Shown here in pieces: positions 32,213 through 41,804 of a stretch of 49,039 bases of DNA; position 1 is the stretch's first letter; the number at the start of each line of letters is the position of its first letter. A program made the translations under genes and the position numbers. Under the pieces are notes generated by a model, which was not told the DNA's origin, did not search any database, and saw only the letters and a list, made by a program, of their open reading frames with translations. Source of the stretch: Leucobacter sp. wl10 (GTDB lineage: Bacteria > Actinomycetota > Actinomycetes > Actinomycetales > Microbacteriaceae); NCBI RefSeq assembly GCF_003569785.1, contig NZ_KZ984011.1, positions 1,662 through 50,700 of the forward strand. The letters are read 5' to 3'.

Positions 32213-33613
32213 GTGAGTGTGTGTGATGTGCCGGTGATCTCGGCCGTGTGCGACACCGTCGGGCAAGGAGCAGCGACGTTGATCGCGGCCCCGTTCGACT
32301 GGCTCGCCCAGGCGATGGGCGGGGCGGCGGCGTGGCTGTTCGAGGCGGTCTGGGCGGTGTTCGACACCACCACCCTCGTCGACGTCACCGACGAAGGCTA
32401 CGTCGGGGTCTACAACATCCTGTTCGGGGTCGCGGTGTTCATGGTGCTGATCTTCTTCTGCCTGCAACTGATCACCGGCCTCATCCACCGCGACCCCACC
32501 GCCCTCACCCGCGCCGCCCTCGGAGCCGCGAAAAGCATCCTCGGCTCGTTCGTAGCCATCGGCCTCACCGGGCTGTTGCTGGAGATCACGGATCAGCTCG
32601 CGGTCGGGATCGTGCAGGCCACGGGGAACACGATGGAATCCATTGGCGACCGCATCACCCTGCTCGCAGCGGGGTTCGCGGGGATTAACATCGCCGCCCC
32701 CGGTGTCGGGGCGATCGTCACGATCTTCCTCGCCGGCCTCGCCATCAGCGCGGCTGCGATCGTGTGGTTCTCGCTCCTGATCCGCAAAGCGCTGCTGCTG
32801 GTGGCGATCGTGTTCGCCCCGATTGCTCTCGCCGGGTTCTCGTGGGATGCCACCAAGGGGTGGTTCGGGAAATGGGCGACGTTCGTGATTGCCTTGATCC
32901 TGTCGAAGCTGGTGCTGGTGGTGATCTTCCTCGTCGCGATCACCCAGGTCTCTGCTCCGATTGAGCTTGATCTGGCGTCGATCAGCGACCCCATCGCGGG
33001 TGTGGTGTTGATGTTCATCGCTGCGTTCGCCCCGTACATGACGTACAAGTTCGTCACGTTCATCGGCTTCGATATGTACCACTCGATGAGCGCGGAACAA
33101 GAAGCCAAGTCCGCCGTCAACCGCCCCGTCCCCGTGTCGTCACCGCCGAAGACGGACGGGGCGAAGAAGGTGCTCGACGGCGCGGGAGATAAGGGCGGTG
33201 GTGCGGCACCATCCGGTGGAGGCACACAGTCTGCAACGACTGCTACGCCCGCTGCAGGAGGGGGTGCAGCGGCAGGTGGTGGTTCCGGTGCCGCGGCCGG
33301 TGCGGGCGGCGGGAGCTCGGGCGGCGGTGCTGGCGCAGCCGGTGCCGGAGCTGGCGGGGCTACTGCTGCTGCGGGGCCTGCGGCAGCGGTCGTCGTTGGG
33401 GCTCAGGTGGTGGGTGCGGCAGCGACCGCGGGGCCAAAACTTGGCGGCAAGGTCGGTGATGCTGCGGAAGGGCACGCGGCAGGGGCCGGTGAGACCGTGC
33501 AACCCGCACCACCACCGCCCGCACCGAGTCACACGCCGACCGCACCACCGGCACGACCGGCACCATCGCCGCCGCCTGCGCCGTCGCCGAAGCCGTCTGC
33601 CGGGAAGGAGTAA
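32213..33613 (+). CDS. TrbL/VirB6-like polytopic T4SS channel protein
   Basis: 466 residues, GTG start. Six or so membrane helices span residues 60-290 (for example ILFGVAVFMVLIFFCLQLITGLI, VTIFLAGLAISAAAIVWFSLLI, ALLLVAIVFAPIALAGFSW). The arrangement, with a conserved FSWDATKGWFGKWATF segment, fits the TrbL/VirB6 inner-membrane channel family. The last 150 residues are low complexity: glycine/alanine repeats followed by a proline-rich tail, probably extracytoplasmic or disordered. It sits between DUF6112 and SCO6880 genes as in other actinobacterial conjugation modules. Confidence 0.85.
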   Translation: MSVCDVPVISAVCDTVGQGAATLIAAPFDWLAQAMGGAAAWLFEAVWAVFDTTTLVDVTDEGYVGVYNILFGVAVFMVLIFFCLQLITGLIHRDPTALTRAALGAAKSILGSFVAIGLTGLLLEITDQLAVGIVQATGNTMESIGDRITLLAAGFAGINIAAPGVGAIVTIFLAGLAISAAAIVWFSLLIRKALLLVAIVFAPIALAGFSWDATKGWFGKWATFVIALILSKLVLVVIFLVAITQVSAPIELDLASISDPIAGVVLMFIAAFAPYMTYKFVTFIGFDMYHSMSAEQEAKSAVNRPVPVSSPPKTDGAKKVLDGAGDKGGGAAPSGGGTQSATTATPAAGGGAAAGGGSGAAAGAGGGSSGGGAGAAGAGAGGATAAAGPAAAVVVGAQVVGAAATAGPKLGGKVGDAAEGHAAGAGETVQPAPPPPAPSHTPTAPPARPAPSPPPAPSPKPSAGKE

Positions 33614-33619
33614 GAACTG

Positions 33620-35089
33620 ATGTCGACTCAACAGAACACGAGCAGTGCAGGGTTCGGGTTGCGGGCGGTGCAGTTCTCCCGCCTCACCCGCCGCGGCATC
33701 CTCCTCGGCCTCTCCCTCCCGCAACTCATCGTCCTCGCCACAGGTGTCCTCTCCATCGTCGGTGCCCTCTACGCCGGCGGCGGGATACTGCTGGCCTGGA
33801 CCACACCCATCTGGCTCCTCTCCGCCGTTCTCGCCTGGACCCCGGTCGGGGGCCGGAAACTCATCGAATGGGTGCCCGTCACCTTCCGGTGGGCGGCGCG
33901 CACGCAGGCGCGGCAGACGGTGTTCCGGCGGAGCGTCGTGAAGCCTCGCCCTGCGGGCACGCTCGCCCTTCCGGGTGATGCGGCGTCGCTGCGGGAGTGG
34001 GAGGACCCGGAGACGGGTGCAGCGATGATCCACGACCCCCATCACCAGACCCTCACCGCGATCGTCGGCGTCTCACATCCCGCGTTCGTGCTCCTCGACC
34101 CCGGCGAGCAGGAACGCCGCGTCGCCACCTGGGGTCGGGTACTCGCCACCACCTGCCGGTCCGGGCGGATCGCCCGCCTGCAAGTGTGCGAACGCACCCT
34201 TCCCGATGGGGGTTCCGGGCTGGTCGAATGGTGGCAACGCCACGGCACCGATGACGGCTCCTGGACCTCCACCGTGTACCGGGAACTCATCGACCGTGCC
34301 GGTCCCGCCGGGGAACGCCACGCCACCACCATCAGCCTCGCCCTCGACCTCAAAGCCTCAGCCCGCCAAGTACGCACCAACGGCGGCGGCATCAAAGGTG
34401 CCGCCGCCGTCCTCCGGCAGGAGATGACGACGCTCGTGACGGCGTTGCGGGCGGCGGAGCTCACGATCACCGGGTGGCTCACCCCCGCACAGGTCGCGGT
34501 GATCCTCCGCGCCGCCTACGACCCCGCTACCGCCGCGATCCTTGAACGGAATAGCGACATCGGGCGCTCCCTTGCGACTGCGGGACCGGTCGCGGTCACC
34601 GAGTCGTGGGATCGGCTCAGGTCGGATTCCGCGCACCATGCGGTGCTGTGGGTGTCGGAGTGGCCGCGGTCGCAGGTGTATCCGGGGTTCCTCGCCCCGG
34701 TGTTGTTGTCGTCGGGGATTCAACGTTCTTTCTCGCTGGTGTGCACGCCGATCCGGTCGGATCAGGCAGCCCGTGACATCAGGAAGAAGAAGACCGAACT
34801 GATCTCGGACGCTGCGCAGCGGCAGAAGATGGGGCAGATCGAAGACGCCTCCCAAACCGCCGAATACGGTGACGTACTCCAACAAGAAGCCGACCTCACC
34901 GCCGGCCACGGCGTCCTCCGCTACACCGGCCTCATCAGCATCTCCGCCCCAACCCCGGAAGAACTCGACACCGCGGTCGCCGCAATCGAACAGGCCGCCA
35001 TCCAAGCCTCCTGCGAGACCCGGCGCCTGGTCGGGCAGCAGGCACAAGCCTTCACTGTCGCAGCGTTGCCGCTGTGCCGCACCGTCTGA
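33620..35089 (+). CDS. SCO6880-family conjugation protein
   Basis: 489 residues. Two adjacent hydrophobic helices (residues about 28-75) are followed by a large cytoplasmic domain. The N-terminus FSRLTRRGILLGLSLPQLIVLATGVL and the segments TTISLALDLKASARQVR and QRSFSLVCTPIRSDQAARDIRKKKTEL are those of the SCO6880 family, which couples a PrgI/VirB3-like membrane part to a VirB4-like N-terminal domain without its own P-loop. The next-but-one gene supplies the ATPase part, so these proteins probably work together. It starts 6 nt after the previous stop. Confidence 0.88.
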   Translation: MSTQQNTSSAGFGLRAVQFSRLTRRGILLGLSLPQLIVLATGVLSIVGALYAGGGILLAWTTPIWLLSAVLAWTPVGGRKLIEWVPVTFRWAARTQARQTVFRRSVVKPRPAGTLALPGDAASLREWEDPETGAAMIHDPHHQTLTAIVGVSHPAFVLLDPGEQERRVATWGRVLATTCRSGRIARLQVCERTLPDGGSGLVEWWQRHGTDDGSWTSTVYRELIDRAGPAGERHATTISLALDLKASARQVRTNGGGIKGAAAVLRQEMTTLVTALRAAELTITGWLTPAQVAVILRAAYDPATAAILERNSDIGRSLATAGPVAVTESWDRLRSDSAHHAVLWVSEWPRSQVYPGFLAPVLLSSGIQRSFSLVCTPIRSDQAARDIRKKKTELISDAAQRQKMGQIEDASQTAEYGDVLQQEADLTAGHGVLRYTGLISISAPTPEELDTAVAAIEQAAIQASCETRRLVGQQAQAFTVAALPLCRTV

Positions 35090-35105
35090 ACGACAGGAGC
35101 CCGTC

Positions 35106-35894
35106 ATGTCGACTTTCCAGAACCCGACCGTGGACGCCGCCGAAGCGTCCGAAGCGCTCCGTGGGCTCGCACACGCCTCCCGGGTGTTCGAGGACCCCGC
35201 CGACACCTATGCCGTGCTCGGTGATCTGCTTGCTGGGGTGCGCTCCCTCCGGCAAGTGCTCGACCAGCTCGCCACCGCCCACCTCAAGCACCGGGTGCGC
35301 GCGCACGACGACGCCGGGGATCAGACCGCCGGTGCGACCGACGCTCTCGCCGCGACCGCTGAGCTGCAGCAGGCCGCGGCGTTGCTGGACGGGGTACACG
35401 ACCGGGTGGATACGGCAATGGCTGCCTCGGGGCGGATCTCCTGGTATCCCGCCCCTACAGCACCGGGGCCGGTGTCGCGGTGGGTGAGTGTCGTGTTCTT
35501 GGAAGGCCAGGACGCCGACGAGGTGCTGACGATCATCGACCGCGACGGCGCTGATACCGCTATCGAGCACCTGGCCGGGTTCGACATGGGCGAAGAGACC
35601 ACACAGGCTGCACTCGTCAACGGGTACGTCTACGACACCATCCCCACCGGCCCCCTCGACCGCACCACCACCACAGGTACTTACACGCTGACGTACAACC
35701 ATGACCACGGGCACGTCTCCCTACACCGCGCACACCCGGAGGCTCAGGAACCGACCGCTGAGGCTCCGACACCGAGGCGGGCACCAGCACAGTCGCGGGC
35801 ACGTCGGCCGGCCCCACGGGTTGAGGAGGATGATGACTGGTTCGCGCCGTCGCAGTCGCAGTCGTCGTCGGTGTCTCGGGGGCGGGCGCTGTGA
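35106..35894 (+). CDS. Hypothetical protein between SCO6880 and VirB4-like genes
   Basis: 262 residues from ATG 35,106 with a CAGGAG site 7 nt upstream; the longer open frame overlaps SCO6880 and is not needed. The first 120 residues are a helical region (ALRGLAHASRVFEDPADTYAVLGDLLAGVRSLRQVLDQL). A compact beta-rich middle follows (VSVVFLEGQDADEVLTII). The C-terminal 60 residues are disordered, rich in proline, arginine and serine. No membrane segment. It overlaps the ATPase gene by 4 nt and is probably a cytoplasmic partner in transfer. No family recognised. Confidence 0.75.
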   Translation: MSTFQNPTVDAAEASEALRGLAHASRVFEDPADTYAVLGDLLAGVRSLRQVLDQLATAHLKHRVRAHDDAGDQTAGATDALAATAELQQAAALLDGVHDRVDTAMAASGRISWYPAPTAPGPVSRWVSVVFLEGQDADEVLTIIDRDGADTAIEHLAGFDMGEETTQAALVNGYVYDTIPTGPLDRTTTTGTYTLTYNHDHGHVSLHRAHPEAQEPTAEAPTPRRAPAQSRARRPAPRVEEDDDWFAPSQSQSSSVSRGRAL

Positions 35895-37369
35895 GCGAGC
35901 CCCAGAAGCTCCATACTGCGGCGTTGGTCAAACCGGCCGGGGAACGCCGCCGACAGCGGAAAGCGCGGAAGCACGCCGCTGCGAAGATCGAGACCAACGC
36001 CCGCAGAGCCGAGCAGACAGCGGAGCGTGAACGGGTCGCGGCCGAGCGTGCAGAACGCCGCAACACCACCTACCTGCCCGCCGCCGGCGAACCAGGCGCG
36101 GCAGCGCTGCGAACACCGGGGCGGTTGCGGTTGCCGCGGCACCAGGACACGTCCGCGACACTCGCGGGCGCGTACCCGTTCCTTGCCGAAGGTGGCCTCG
36201 GCGCCGACGGCGTGTTCATCGGCCAAGATCTGTACTCGGGCGGATCGTTCGTCTACGACCCCTGGACCCTGTACGCCCGTGGTGTCATCACCGCACCCAA
36301 CATCGTCCTGGCCGGGATCGTCGGCTCCGGGAAGTCCTCACTCGCCAAGAGCCTCTACACGAGGTCGATCCCGTTTGGTCGTCGCGTGTATGTGCCTGGG
36401 GATCCGAAGGGTGAGCATACGGCGGTTGCGGAGGCGGTTGGTGGGCGGGCGATCGTCCTCGGGCATGGGCTTCGCAACCGGCTCAATCCGCTTGATGAGG
36501 GCCACCGCCCGTCTGGGGTGAGTGATGTGGAATGGGCGGCGCAAGTCGCGTCGCGGCGCCGTGAACTTATCGGTGCGCTCGCAGAGACTGTGCTGGACCG
36601 GGTGTTGTCGCCGTTGGAGCACACCGCGATCGACCTCGCTCTGAGAGATACCGTCCGTTCCAGCGACGTGCCGATCTTGCCGATGGTGGTCGACCGCATC
36701 CTCGGCCCCGACTCTGCGACCGACACGGATGGCCGGCTGGCGGAGGATGGCCGGCTCGTCGGCCACGCCCTCCGCCGTCTCGTGGCGGGTGATCTTGCGG
36801 GGTTGTTCGATGGGCCGTCGACGGTCAGGTTCGACCCGTCACTGCCGATGGTGAGTTTGGACTTGTCGCGCGTGGCGGAGAACAGCACGTTGATTTCGGT
36901 GTTGATGACCTGCTCCAGCGCGTGGATGGAGTCGGCGCTGATGGACCCGAACGGTGGGCACCGGTGGGTGATCTACGACGAAGCCTGGCGACTCATGGCC
37001 TACCCAGCGCTCCTGCGCCGCATGGACGCGCAATGGCGGTTGGCGCGGCATTACGGGATCGCGAACATGCTGATTTTCCACAAGCTCACCGACCTCGACA
37101 ACGTCGGCGACTCCGGCTCCGCGATGCGCGCCCTCGCGAACAGCCTGTTGGCGAATGCGGAGACGAGGATCATCTACCGGCAAGAACCCGACCAGCTCGG
37201 AGCCACCGCCGCAGCCCTTGGACTCACGGGCACCGAACAGAAACTCCTCCCCGGGCTTGGCACCGGGCAAGGACTCTGGCGCATCAAAGAACGTTCCTTC
37301 GTCGTCCAGCACCAACTCCACCCCGCCGAGCTCGCAGCATTCGACACGACCGCGAGGATGAAGGGCTAA
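35891..37369 (+). CDS. VirB4-like conjugation ATPase
   Basis: 492 residues, GTG start. After a basic, helical N-terminus (GERRRQRKARKHAAAK) and a segment LAGAYPFLAEGGLGADGVFIGQDLYSGGSFVYDPW comes Walker A GIVGSGKSS (K148), then VYVPGDPKGEHTAVAEAVGG. Walker B is HRWVIYDEAW, and later GIANMLIFHKLTDLDNVGDSG and TRIIYRQEPDQL match VirB4/TraC proteins. It powers assembly of the mating channel and substrate passage. The N-terminal VirB4 domain appears to be supplied by the SCO6880 protein two genes upstream, a split seen in actinobacterial systems. Confidence 0.88.
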   Translation: MSEPQKLHTAALVKPAGERRRQRKARKHAAAKIETNARRAEQTAERERVAAERAERRNTTYLPAAGEPGAAALRTPGRLRLPRHQDTSATLAGAYPFLAEGGLGADGVFIGQDLYSGGSFVYDPWTLYARGVITAPNIVLAGIVGSGKSSLAKSLYTRSIPFGRRVYVPGDPKGEHTAVAEAVGGRAIVLGHGLRNRLNPLDEGHRPSGVSDVEWAAQVASRRRELIGALAETVLDRVLSPLEHTAIDLALRDTVRSSDVPILPMVVDRILGPDSATDTDGRLAEDGRLVGHALRRLVAGDLAGLFDGPSTVRFDPSLPMVSLDLSRVAENSTLISVLMTCSSAWMESALMDPNGGHRWVIYDEAWRLMAYPALLRRMDAQWRLARHYGIANMLIFHKLTDLDNVGDSGSAMRALANSLLANAETRIIYRQEPDQLGATAAALGLTGTEQKLLPGLGTGQGLWRIKERSFVVQHQLHPAELAAFDTTARMKG

Positions 37370-37550
37370 ATGCTTAGGTTCAGGATTTCTGAACCTTGAT
37401 TCCGCGTGATTCGGCGAGTCTCAGCCGATTGGTGGGGCGTTGTGAGGGTGTAAGTTCCGGCGCCCTCCGATCCTCTCGTGATGACTGTTTCGGCGTGCTG
37501 GTTCGTACCTATCCCTCGATTGATTCGCCATGAACGAGGGAGCAGCACTA

Positions 37551-38564
37551 ATGGATACGATCAACGAGCTGGCAGCAGATGAGCGCACAGCGAGGATCAT
37601 CCTCGCGGTCGCGTCCGAACCAGGTGACGCGGTGACGGGGCGGATGATCCGCACCGTCGGCGCATCCGAGACCATCGCCCGCGTCCTCGCCGATGAAGTC
37701 CCACCCCGGCCGGATGGTGACACCTGGCAGCGGCGCCTCGCACCACGCATCGACCTCGCGCAGACGCGACGGGTGCTTGCTGAGACGGAGCGGCCTGGGA
37801 TGCGGGTGTTGATCCCTGGCGATGCTGAATGGCCTGCCGGGGTCGACGCGCTCGGTGATGGTGCACCGGTGGCGTTGTGGGCGAAAGGTGACATCGGGCT
37901 GCTGAGCCGGCCGGTGTGGGATCGCCTCACCGTCACCGGGGCCAGGGCGTCCACCGCTTACGGGGAGCACGTCACGACGGAGTTGGTGCAGTCGGCGGTC
38001 GCCGACTCCCGTGTGGTGTTTTCGGGCGGCGCGTATGGGATCGATGGTGCCGCACACCGTGCCGCACTCGCCTCCGATGGTTCAACGGTCGCGGTGCTCG
38101 CAGGCGGCCTGGATCGGCCGTACCCCGTGGGGCATGCTGATCTCTTTACTCGTGTCGGCAAGGACGGGCTGTTGCTCTCGGAATTGCCGCCGGGTGCGGC
38201 TCCGACGAAGTGGCGGTTCCTGCAACGCGGCCGGCTTCTCGCCGCGCTCTCCGGGAGCGTCCTCATCGCGGAAGCCGGCTACCGTTCCGGCACCCTCCAC
38301 ACCGCCGCCCGTGCATCAGAGCTCGGCCGTCCGGTCGGTGCGATTCCCGGGCCGATCTCGAGCGCCACGTCCACGGGGTGTCATCGGTTGCTGCGTGACG
38401 GGCTCGCCGCGGTGGTGACTGGCTATGACGATGTGCGGGAGTTGCTGCATGGGGTTCGTGATCGGGCTCACCGTGCCGTGCAGGAGCGTGCGGGGCTCGA
38501 GTCCGACCCCCTCGATGCTGGGCCGCCGGCGCAGGGTCGGGATTTGCGGGGGCCGGTGTTGTGA
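37551..38564 (+). CDS. dprA: DprA-like DNA-processing protein
   Basis: 337 residues from ATG 37,551 with GGGAG about 10 nt upstream; an in-frame ATG at 37,530 is less likely. The Rossmann-like DprA core is clear: LTVTGARASTAYGEHVTTELVQSAVADSRVVFSGGAYGIDGAAHRAAL, VAVLAGGLDRPYPVGHADLF, FLQRGRLLAALSGSVLIAEAGYRSGTLHTA, and GRPVGAIPGPISSATSTGCHRLL. DprA binds ssDNA and loads RecA in natural transformation. In a conjugative element it may protect or process the incoming strand. A 181-nt gap separates it from the ATPase gene; nothing recognisable was seen there. Confidence 0.9.
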   Translation: MDTINELAADERTARIILAVASEPGDAVTGRMIRTVGASETIARVLADEVPPRPDGDTWQRRLAPRIDLAQTRRVLAETERPGMRVLIPGDAEWPAGVDALGDGAPVALWAKGDIGLLSRPVWDRLTVTGARASTAYGEHVTTELVQSAVADSRVVFSGGAYGIDGAAHRAALASDGSTVAVLAGGLDRPYPVGHADLFTRVGKDGLLLSELPPGAAPTKWRFLQRGRLLAALSGSVLIAEAGYRSGTLHTAARASELGRPVGAIPGPISSATSTGCHRLLRDGLAAVVTGYDDVRELLHGVRDRAHRAVQERAGLESDPLDAGPPAQGRDLRGPVL

Positions 38565-38572
38565 GGCGGGTG

Positions 38573-38581
38573 GTGCACCTG
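38573..38581 (+). repeat. Recurrent intergenic motif GTGCACCTG, copy 6
   Basis: GTGCACCTGGTGTGAAGG, directly after dprA and 53 nt before the surface-protein start. Confidence 0.55.
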
Positions 38582-38634
38582 GTGTGAAGGCGGCCGGCTC
38601 GTGTCGCTGATGAACAAACACCAGGAGGTATCTC

Positions 38635-41600
38635 GTGTCAGGATCACTCGCCCACATCACGCAGCCGGAGGCTGCGCCACCCAGAACGGGGGTGCGTCGC
38701 TGGCTGTCAGCACTGCTCGCGCTCCTGGTCATCGCGGGTTCTTTCGCGCTCGGCCCCCAGGCTGCCCATGCTGGCAGTGAAGGGGTTGGGTACTGGTCAG
38801 ATGGTGCGTTCCTTGGTGCGTACAACACGGATGTGGATGGCCGGCAGGCGTACTGCGCGGACTTGGACGCGGACCCGCCCTACGGCAACACATCGGGGCC
38901 GGAACGGATCACGTCACTGGATTCGTTGTCGCGGCAGCAGCTTGCCGAGTTGAACTATGTGATGGATCGGTGGGGGCAGTCGGGCGATCCGAATGTCACC
39001 GCCGCGGTCGCGCTGCATGTGTGGTCGGTGGCGAGCCCTGGCCGGTATAACTCGCACGGCATGTCCGGTGACGATTACTACATTGCCCGCGCCCCTGCGT
39101 CGGAGCGGGGAACGATCCTCGCGAACCTCGCCGCGATGCGGCAGGAGGCTGCTGCAAACGCGGTCACCGACCCGTCACTGTCGCTATCGCTTGAGATGTC
39201 GGATCAGTACGCGGGCACCCTCACCGTCGCCACCCACCCCGCAGGACTCACCGGCGCGGCGACCTTGTCGGATGCGGTCTTCGCTGACCGTTCCTCGGCG
39301 CGCACGATCGGCACCGGAGCGCACCCGATCACCGGCACCCCCGCAGACGGTGTCCCGTCCTACCGGGTCGGCGCATCGATGAACATCGATGCAGCCGGAT
39401 ATGGTGCAGCCCTCGATCTCTACACGACCCCAGGGAAGCAGCGCCTCATCGCCGCCGTCACCGGGTCATCCACCGGGCTCTCGGCGTCGGCGGAGTCGCC
39501 GCTGATCGAGCTTGATTTCCAGCCGGAGATCACCACCCAGGTCACCTCCCGCTACGTCGCTGAGGGTGATGCGTTCGTGGATGGGCTCACGGTGTCGGTG
39601 TCGAAGGGCACCTGGATTCACCTGGGCGGCAACCCGATTGAAGTGACGGCGACCGGCACCCTGTATGGGCCGTTCGATGAGCAGCCGACCGAAGCCGACA
39701 CCCCACCCGCCGGAGCCCCCGTCGCAGGCACCGAGACGGTGACGTTGACGGGTACGGGGTCGTATACGTCGCCGGGCACGATCGTTGCGCCGGAGTCGGG
39801 GGTCTACACGTGGGTGTGGAGCATCGACAAGGCCGCGCACGGTGAGAACGCGAAGTACCTCACCGACTCATTCACCGACCGCTTCGGCCAAGTCACCGAG
39901 ACGTCAGTGGTGCCGTTCCAACCCGACGCTATTTCGGAAGCAGACCAGCGCCTCGCCGTCCCCGGCGACGCACTCACCGACACGATCACCGTCAGTAGCA
40001 GCAATGGTGCGTGGTTGAAGAAGGACGGCGCTTTCATTCCGGTGGTGTTCGAGGGCACCGCCTACCAGGTACCCGGCACGCTACCCCCGGCACAGAACGC
40101 CGCGATCGACCCGAACGCGGTGCCGCTCGGCACCGTCACGGTCACCGCCGACGGCCCCGGCGTCTACACATCGCCGCCAGTCATCGCACCAACGGGCGGG
40201 TTTGTGACCTGGGTGTGGGAGGTTCGGAAAACTACGCAGCCGGAGTGGGTGCGCGACTACCTCGCCACAGACTGGGCCGACGAGTACGGGATCAGCGTGG
40301 AGACGACGTCGGTGCGGTGGCCTGTCACGGTGACCTCGCTGATGCGGGAGTACAACGTGCACCCCGGCGGACGCGCCTTCGATATGATCACCGTCACGGG
40401 GTTCCCGGCGAACCACGGCGATTTCGCCGGCGACGGCTACTGGAATGCCGACGTTGACGAACTGCATCACACCGTCTACGGCCCCTTCGCCACCGACACT
40501 GAACTCACCGACGATCTCGACCTCACCAGCGCGCCGGTGCTGGCGGAGCTTGTGACGCCGGCACGGAATGGGGTCTACAAGCTCGGGTACACGGATGAGG
40601 ACAAGATCGTGCCGACCGAGCCCGGCTTCTACGTCCTCGTCACCACCTTCACAGGCGATGACCGGGTGCAGCCGTATGCGTCGTCTCCGGCGGATGTGCT
40701 GGAACGCTTCTACGTCCCACCCACCGGCACCGACGTCCCCGTGTCGGTGGTGACGCAGGCGACATCGGAAGCGTTCGTCGGTGAACCGTTCTCGGATACC
40801 GCGCTCGTGCAGGGCACGAAGATTCCCGACGGCGCCTATCTGGTGTTCCGCGCCTACGGCCCCCACCCGGCCGACGCCGGAGCCGTGTGTGAGGTGCCGT
40901 TCTACGAGAGCGAGGAGATCCCGGTCACCCAGGCCGGTGTCTACCGCTCCGGCACCACCACCGTCACCGAGCCGGGGAACGTGTACTGGGTCGAATCCCT
41001 CTACAACGCCGACGGCGAGATCATCGCCGAGGGTGTGTGCGGTGCGCCGGGTGAGACGACGGTCGTGAAGGATCAGCCAGAGGAGCTGACCGTGAAGACC
41101 AACGCTGTCTCGACCGTGGAACTGGGTGATCCGGCGCATGATGTCGCGACCGTCACCGGCACCGTCCCCGACGGGGCACGCCTGGTGTTCGAGGCGTACC
41201 GGCAGGACAGTGACATCGCGAGCTGCACCCCGAAAGAACTCGTCTTCACCTCCACAGTCATCGAGCTAAATGGTCCGGGTGAGTATCGCTCCGACGAGGT
41301 GATCTTCGAGACGGCGGGCACCTACTACTGGGTGGAGACCGTCACCGGCAAGGACGGCACGATCCTGCACCGTGGGGTCTGCGGCGCACCGGATGAGACC
41401 ACCACCGTCACCGACACCCTGGAACAGCCAAGGACTCCGGACACTCCGGGTGAGCTTGCGCACACCGGCGGCGGCGGCGACTGGTGGCCGATCGGACTTG
41501 CCGGTGGGCTGATCGCCGCGGTCACCGGTGGGGTGCTGCTGTTCGGGCGTCGCCTCGCGATCGCCCGCGAACGCACCGGATACGTCTGTGACGAGGACCT

Positions 41601-41649
41601 GTCGTTCGAGGAGTTCAAGGCCCAGTTCGAGGGAGCAAAGGAGGACTAA
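38635..41649 (+). CDS. LAXTG-anchored repetitive surface protein, probable mating adhesin
   Basis: 1,004 residues, GTG start with AGGAGG 7 nt upstream. A signal peptide (WLSALLALLVIAGSFALGPQAAHA) is followed by a thioester/Cna-like region with AYCADLD. Repeated beta-sandwich units of about 115 residues follow, each beginning near VTSxxxxxG-D-xxxD and ending in a YTWVW or YYWVE strand. The last two units share DGAxLVFxAY, then GxYRS, then CGAPxETT. The C-terminus has LAHTG (941-945), a membrane helix and a basic stop, the LAXTG signal used by class E sortases of high-GC Gram-positives. It probably displays an adhesin for cell contact during transfer. No sortase gene is in the window. Confidence 0.88.
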   Translation: MSGSLAHITQPEAAPPRTGVRRWLSALLALLVIAGSFALGPQAAHAGSEGVGYWSDGAFLGAYNTDVDGRQAYCADLDADPPYGNTSGPERITSLDSLSRQQLAELNYVMDRWGQSGDPNVTAAVALHVWSVASPGRYNSHGMSGDDYYIARAPASERGTILANLAAMRQEAAANAVTDPSLSLSLEMSDQYAGTLTVATHPAGLTGAATLSDAVFADRSSARTIGTGAHPITGTPADGVPSYRVGASMNIDAAGYGAALDLYTTPGKQRLIAAVTGSSTGLSASAESPLIELDFQPEITTQVTSRYVAEGDAFVDGLTVSVSKGTWIHLGGNPIEVTATGTLYGPFDEQPTEADTPPAGAPVAGTETVTLTGTGSYTSPGTIVAPESGVYTWVWSIDKAAHGENAKYLTDSFTDRFGQVTETSVVPFQPDAISEADQRLAVPGDALTDTITVSSSNGAWLKKDGAFIPVVFEGTAYQVPGTLPPAQNAAIDPNAVPLGTVTVTADGPGVYTSPPVIAPTGGFVTWVWEVRKTTQPEWVRDYLATDWADEYGISVETTSVRWPVTVTSLMREYNVHPGGRAFDMITVTGFPANHGDFAGDGYWNADVDELHHTVYGPFATDTELTDDLDLTSAPVLAELVTPARNGVYKLGYTDEDKIVPTEPGFYVLVTTFTGDDRVQPYASSPADVLERFYVPPTGTDVPVSVVTQATSEAFVGEPFSDTALVQGTKIPDGAYLVFRAYGPHPADAGAVCEVPFYESEEIPVTQAGVYRSGTTTVTEPGNVYWVESLYNADGEIIAEGVCGAPGETTVVKDQPEELTVKTNAVSTVELGDPAHDVATVTGTVPDGARLVFEAYRQDSDIASCTPKELVFTSTVIELNGPGEYRSDEVIFETAGTYYWVETVTGKDGTILHRGVCGAPDETTTVTDTLEQPRTPDTPGELAHTGGGGDWWPIGLAGGLIAAVTGGVLLFGRRLAIARERTGYVCDEDLSFEEFKAQFEGAKED

Positions 41650-41755
41650 CCACAGACTGCTGACCTGCCGGCACCCCCATGGCGGGTCGGCACGGGAGGG
41701 CACGAACCACCCCCAGGTTCGTGCCCTCCCACCTGCGTTCCCGGGGGCGGTGCGG

Positions 41756-41764
41756 GCGCACCTG
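41756..41764 (+). repeat. Recurrent intergenic motif, variant copy 7 (GCGCACCTG)
   Basis: GCGCACCTGCATGGCGAC, 40 nt before the GTG at 41,805. The core differs by one base, but the trailing TGGCGAC resembles the TGGTGAC of copy 1. Confidence 0.42.
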
Positions 41765-41804
41765 CATGGCGACACCACTGCACTCCACGGAGAGGAACCG
41801 TTCT

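Noticed and set aside
31796..33100. 434-residue minus-strand open frame opposite the TrbL-like gene
   Set aside because: Highly charged D/E/R/H-rich sequence typical of an antisense of hydrophobic codons; overlaps a well-supported membrane protein gene.
40081..41139. 352-residue minus-strand frame within the surface protein gene
   Set aside because: Antisense shadow of a continuous, signal-peptide-bearing LAXTG protein; no ribosome site or family features.
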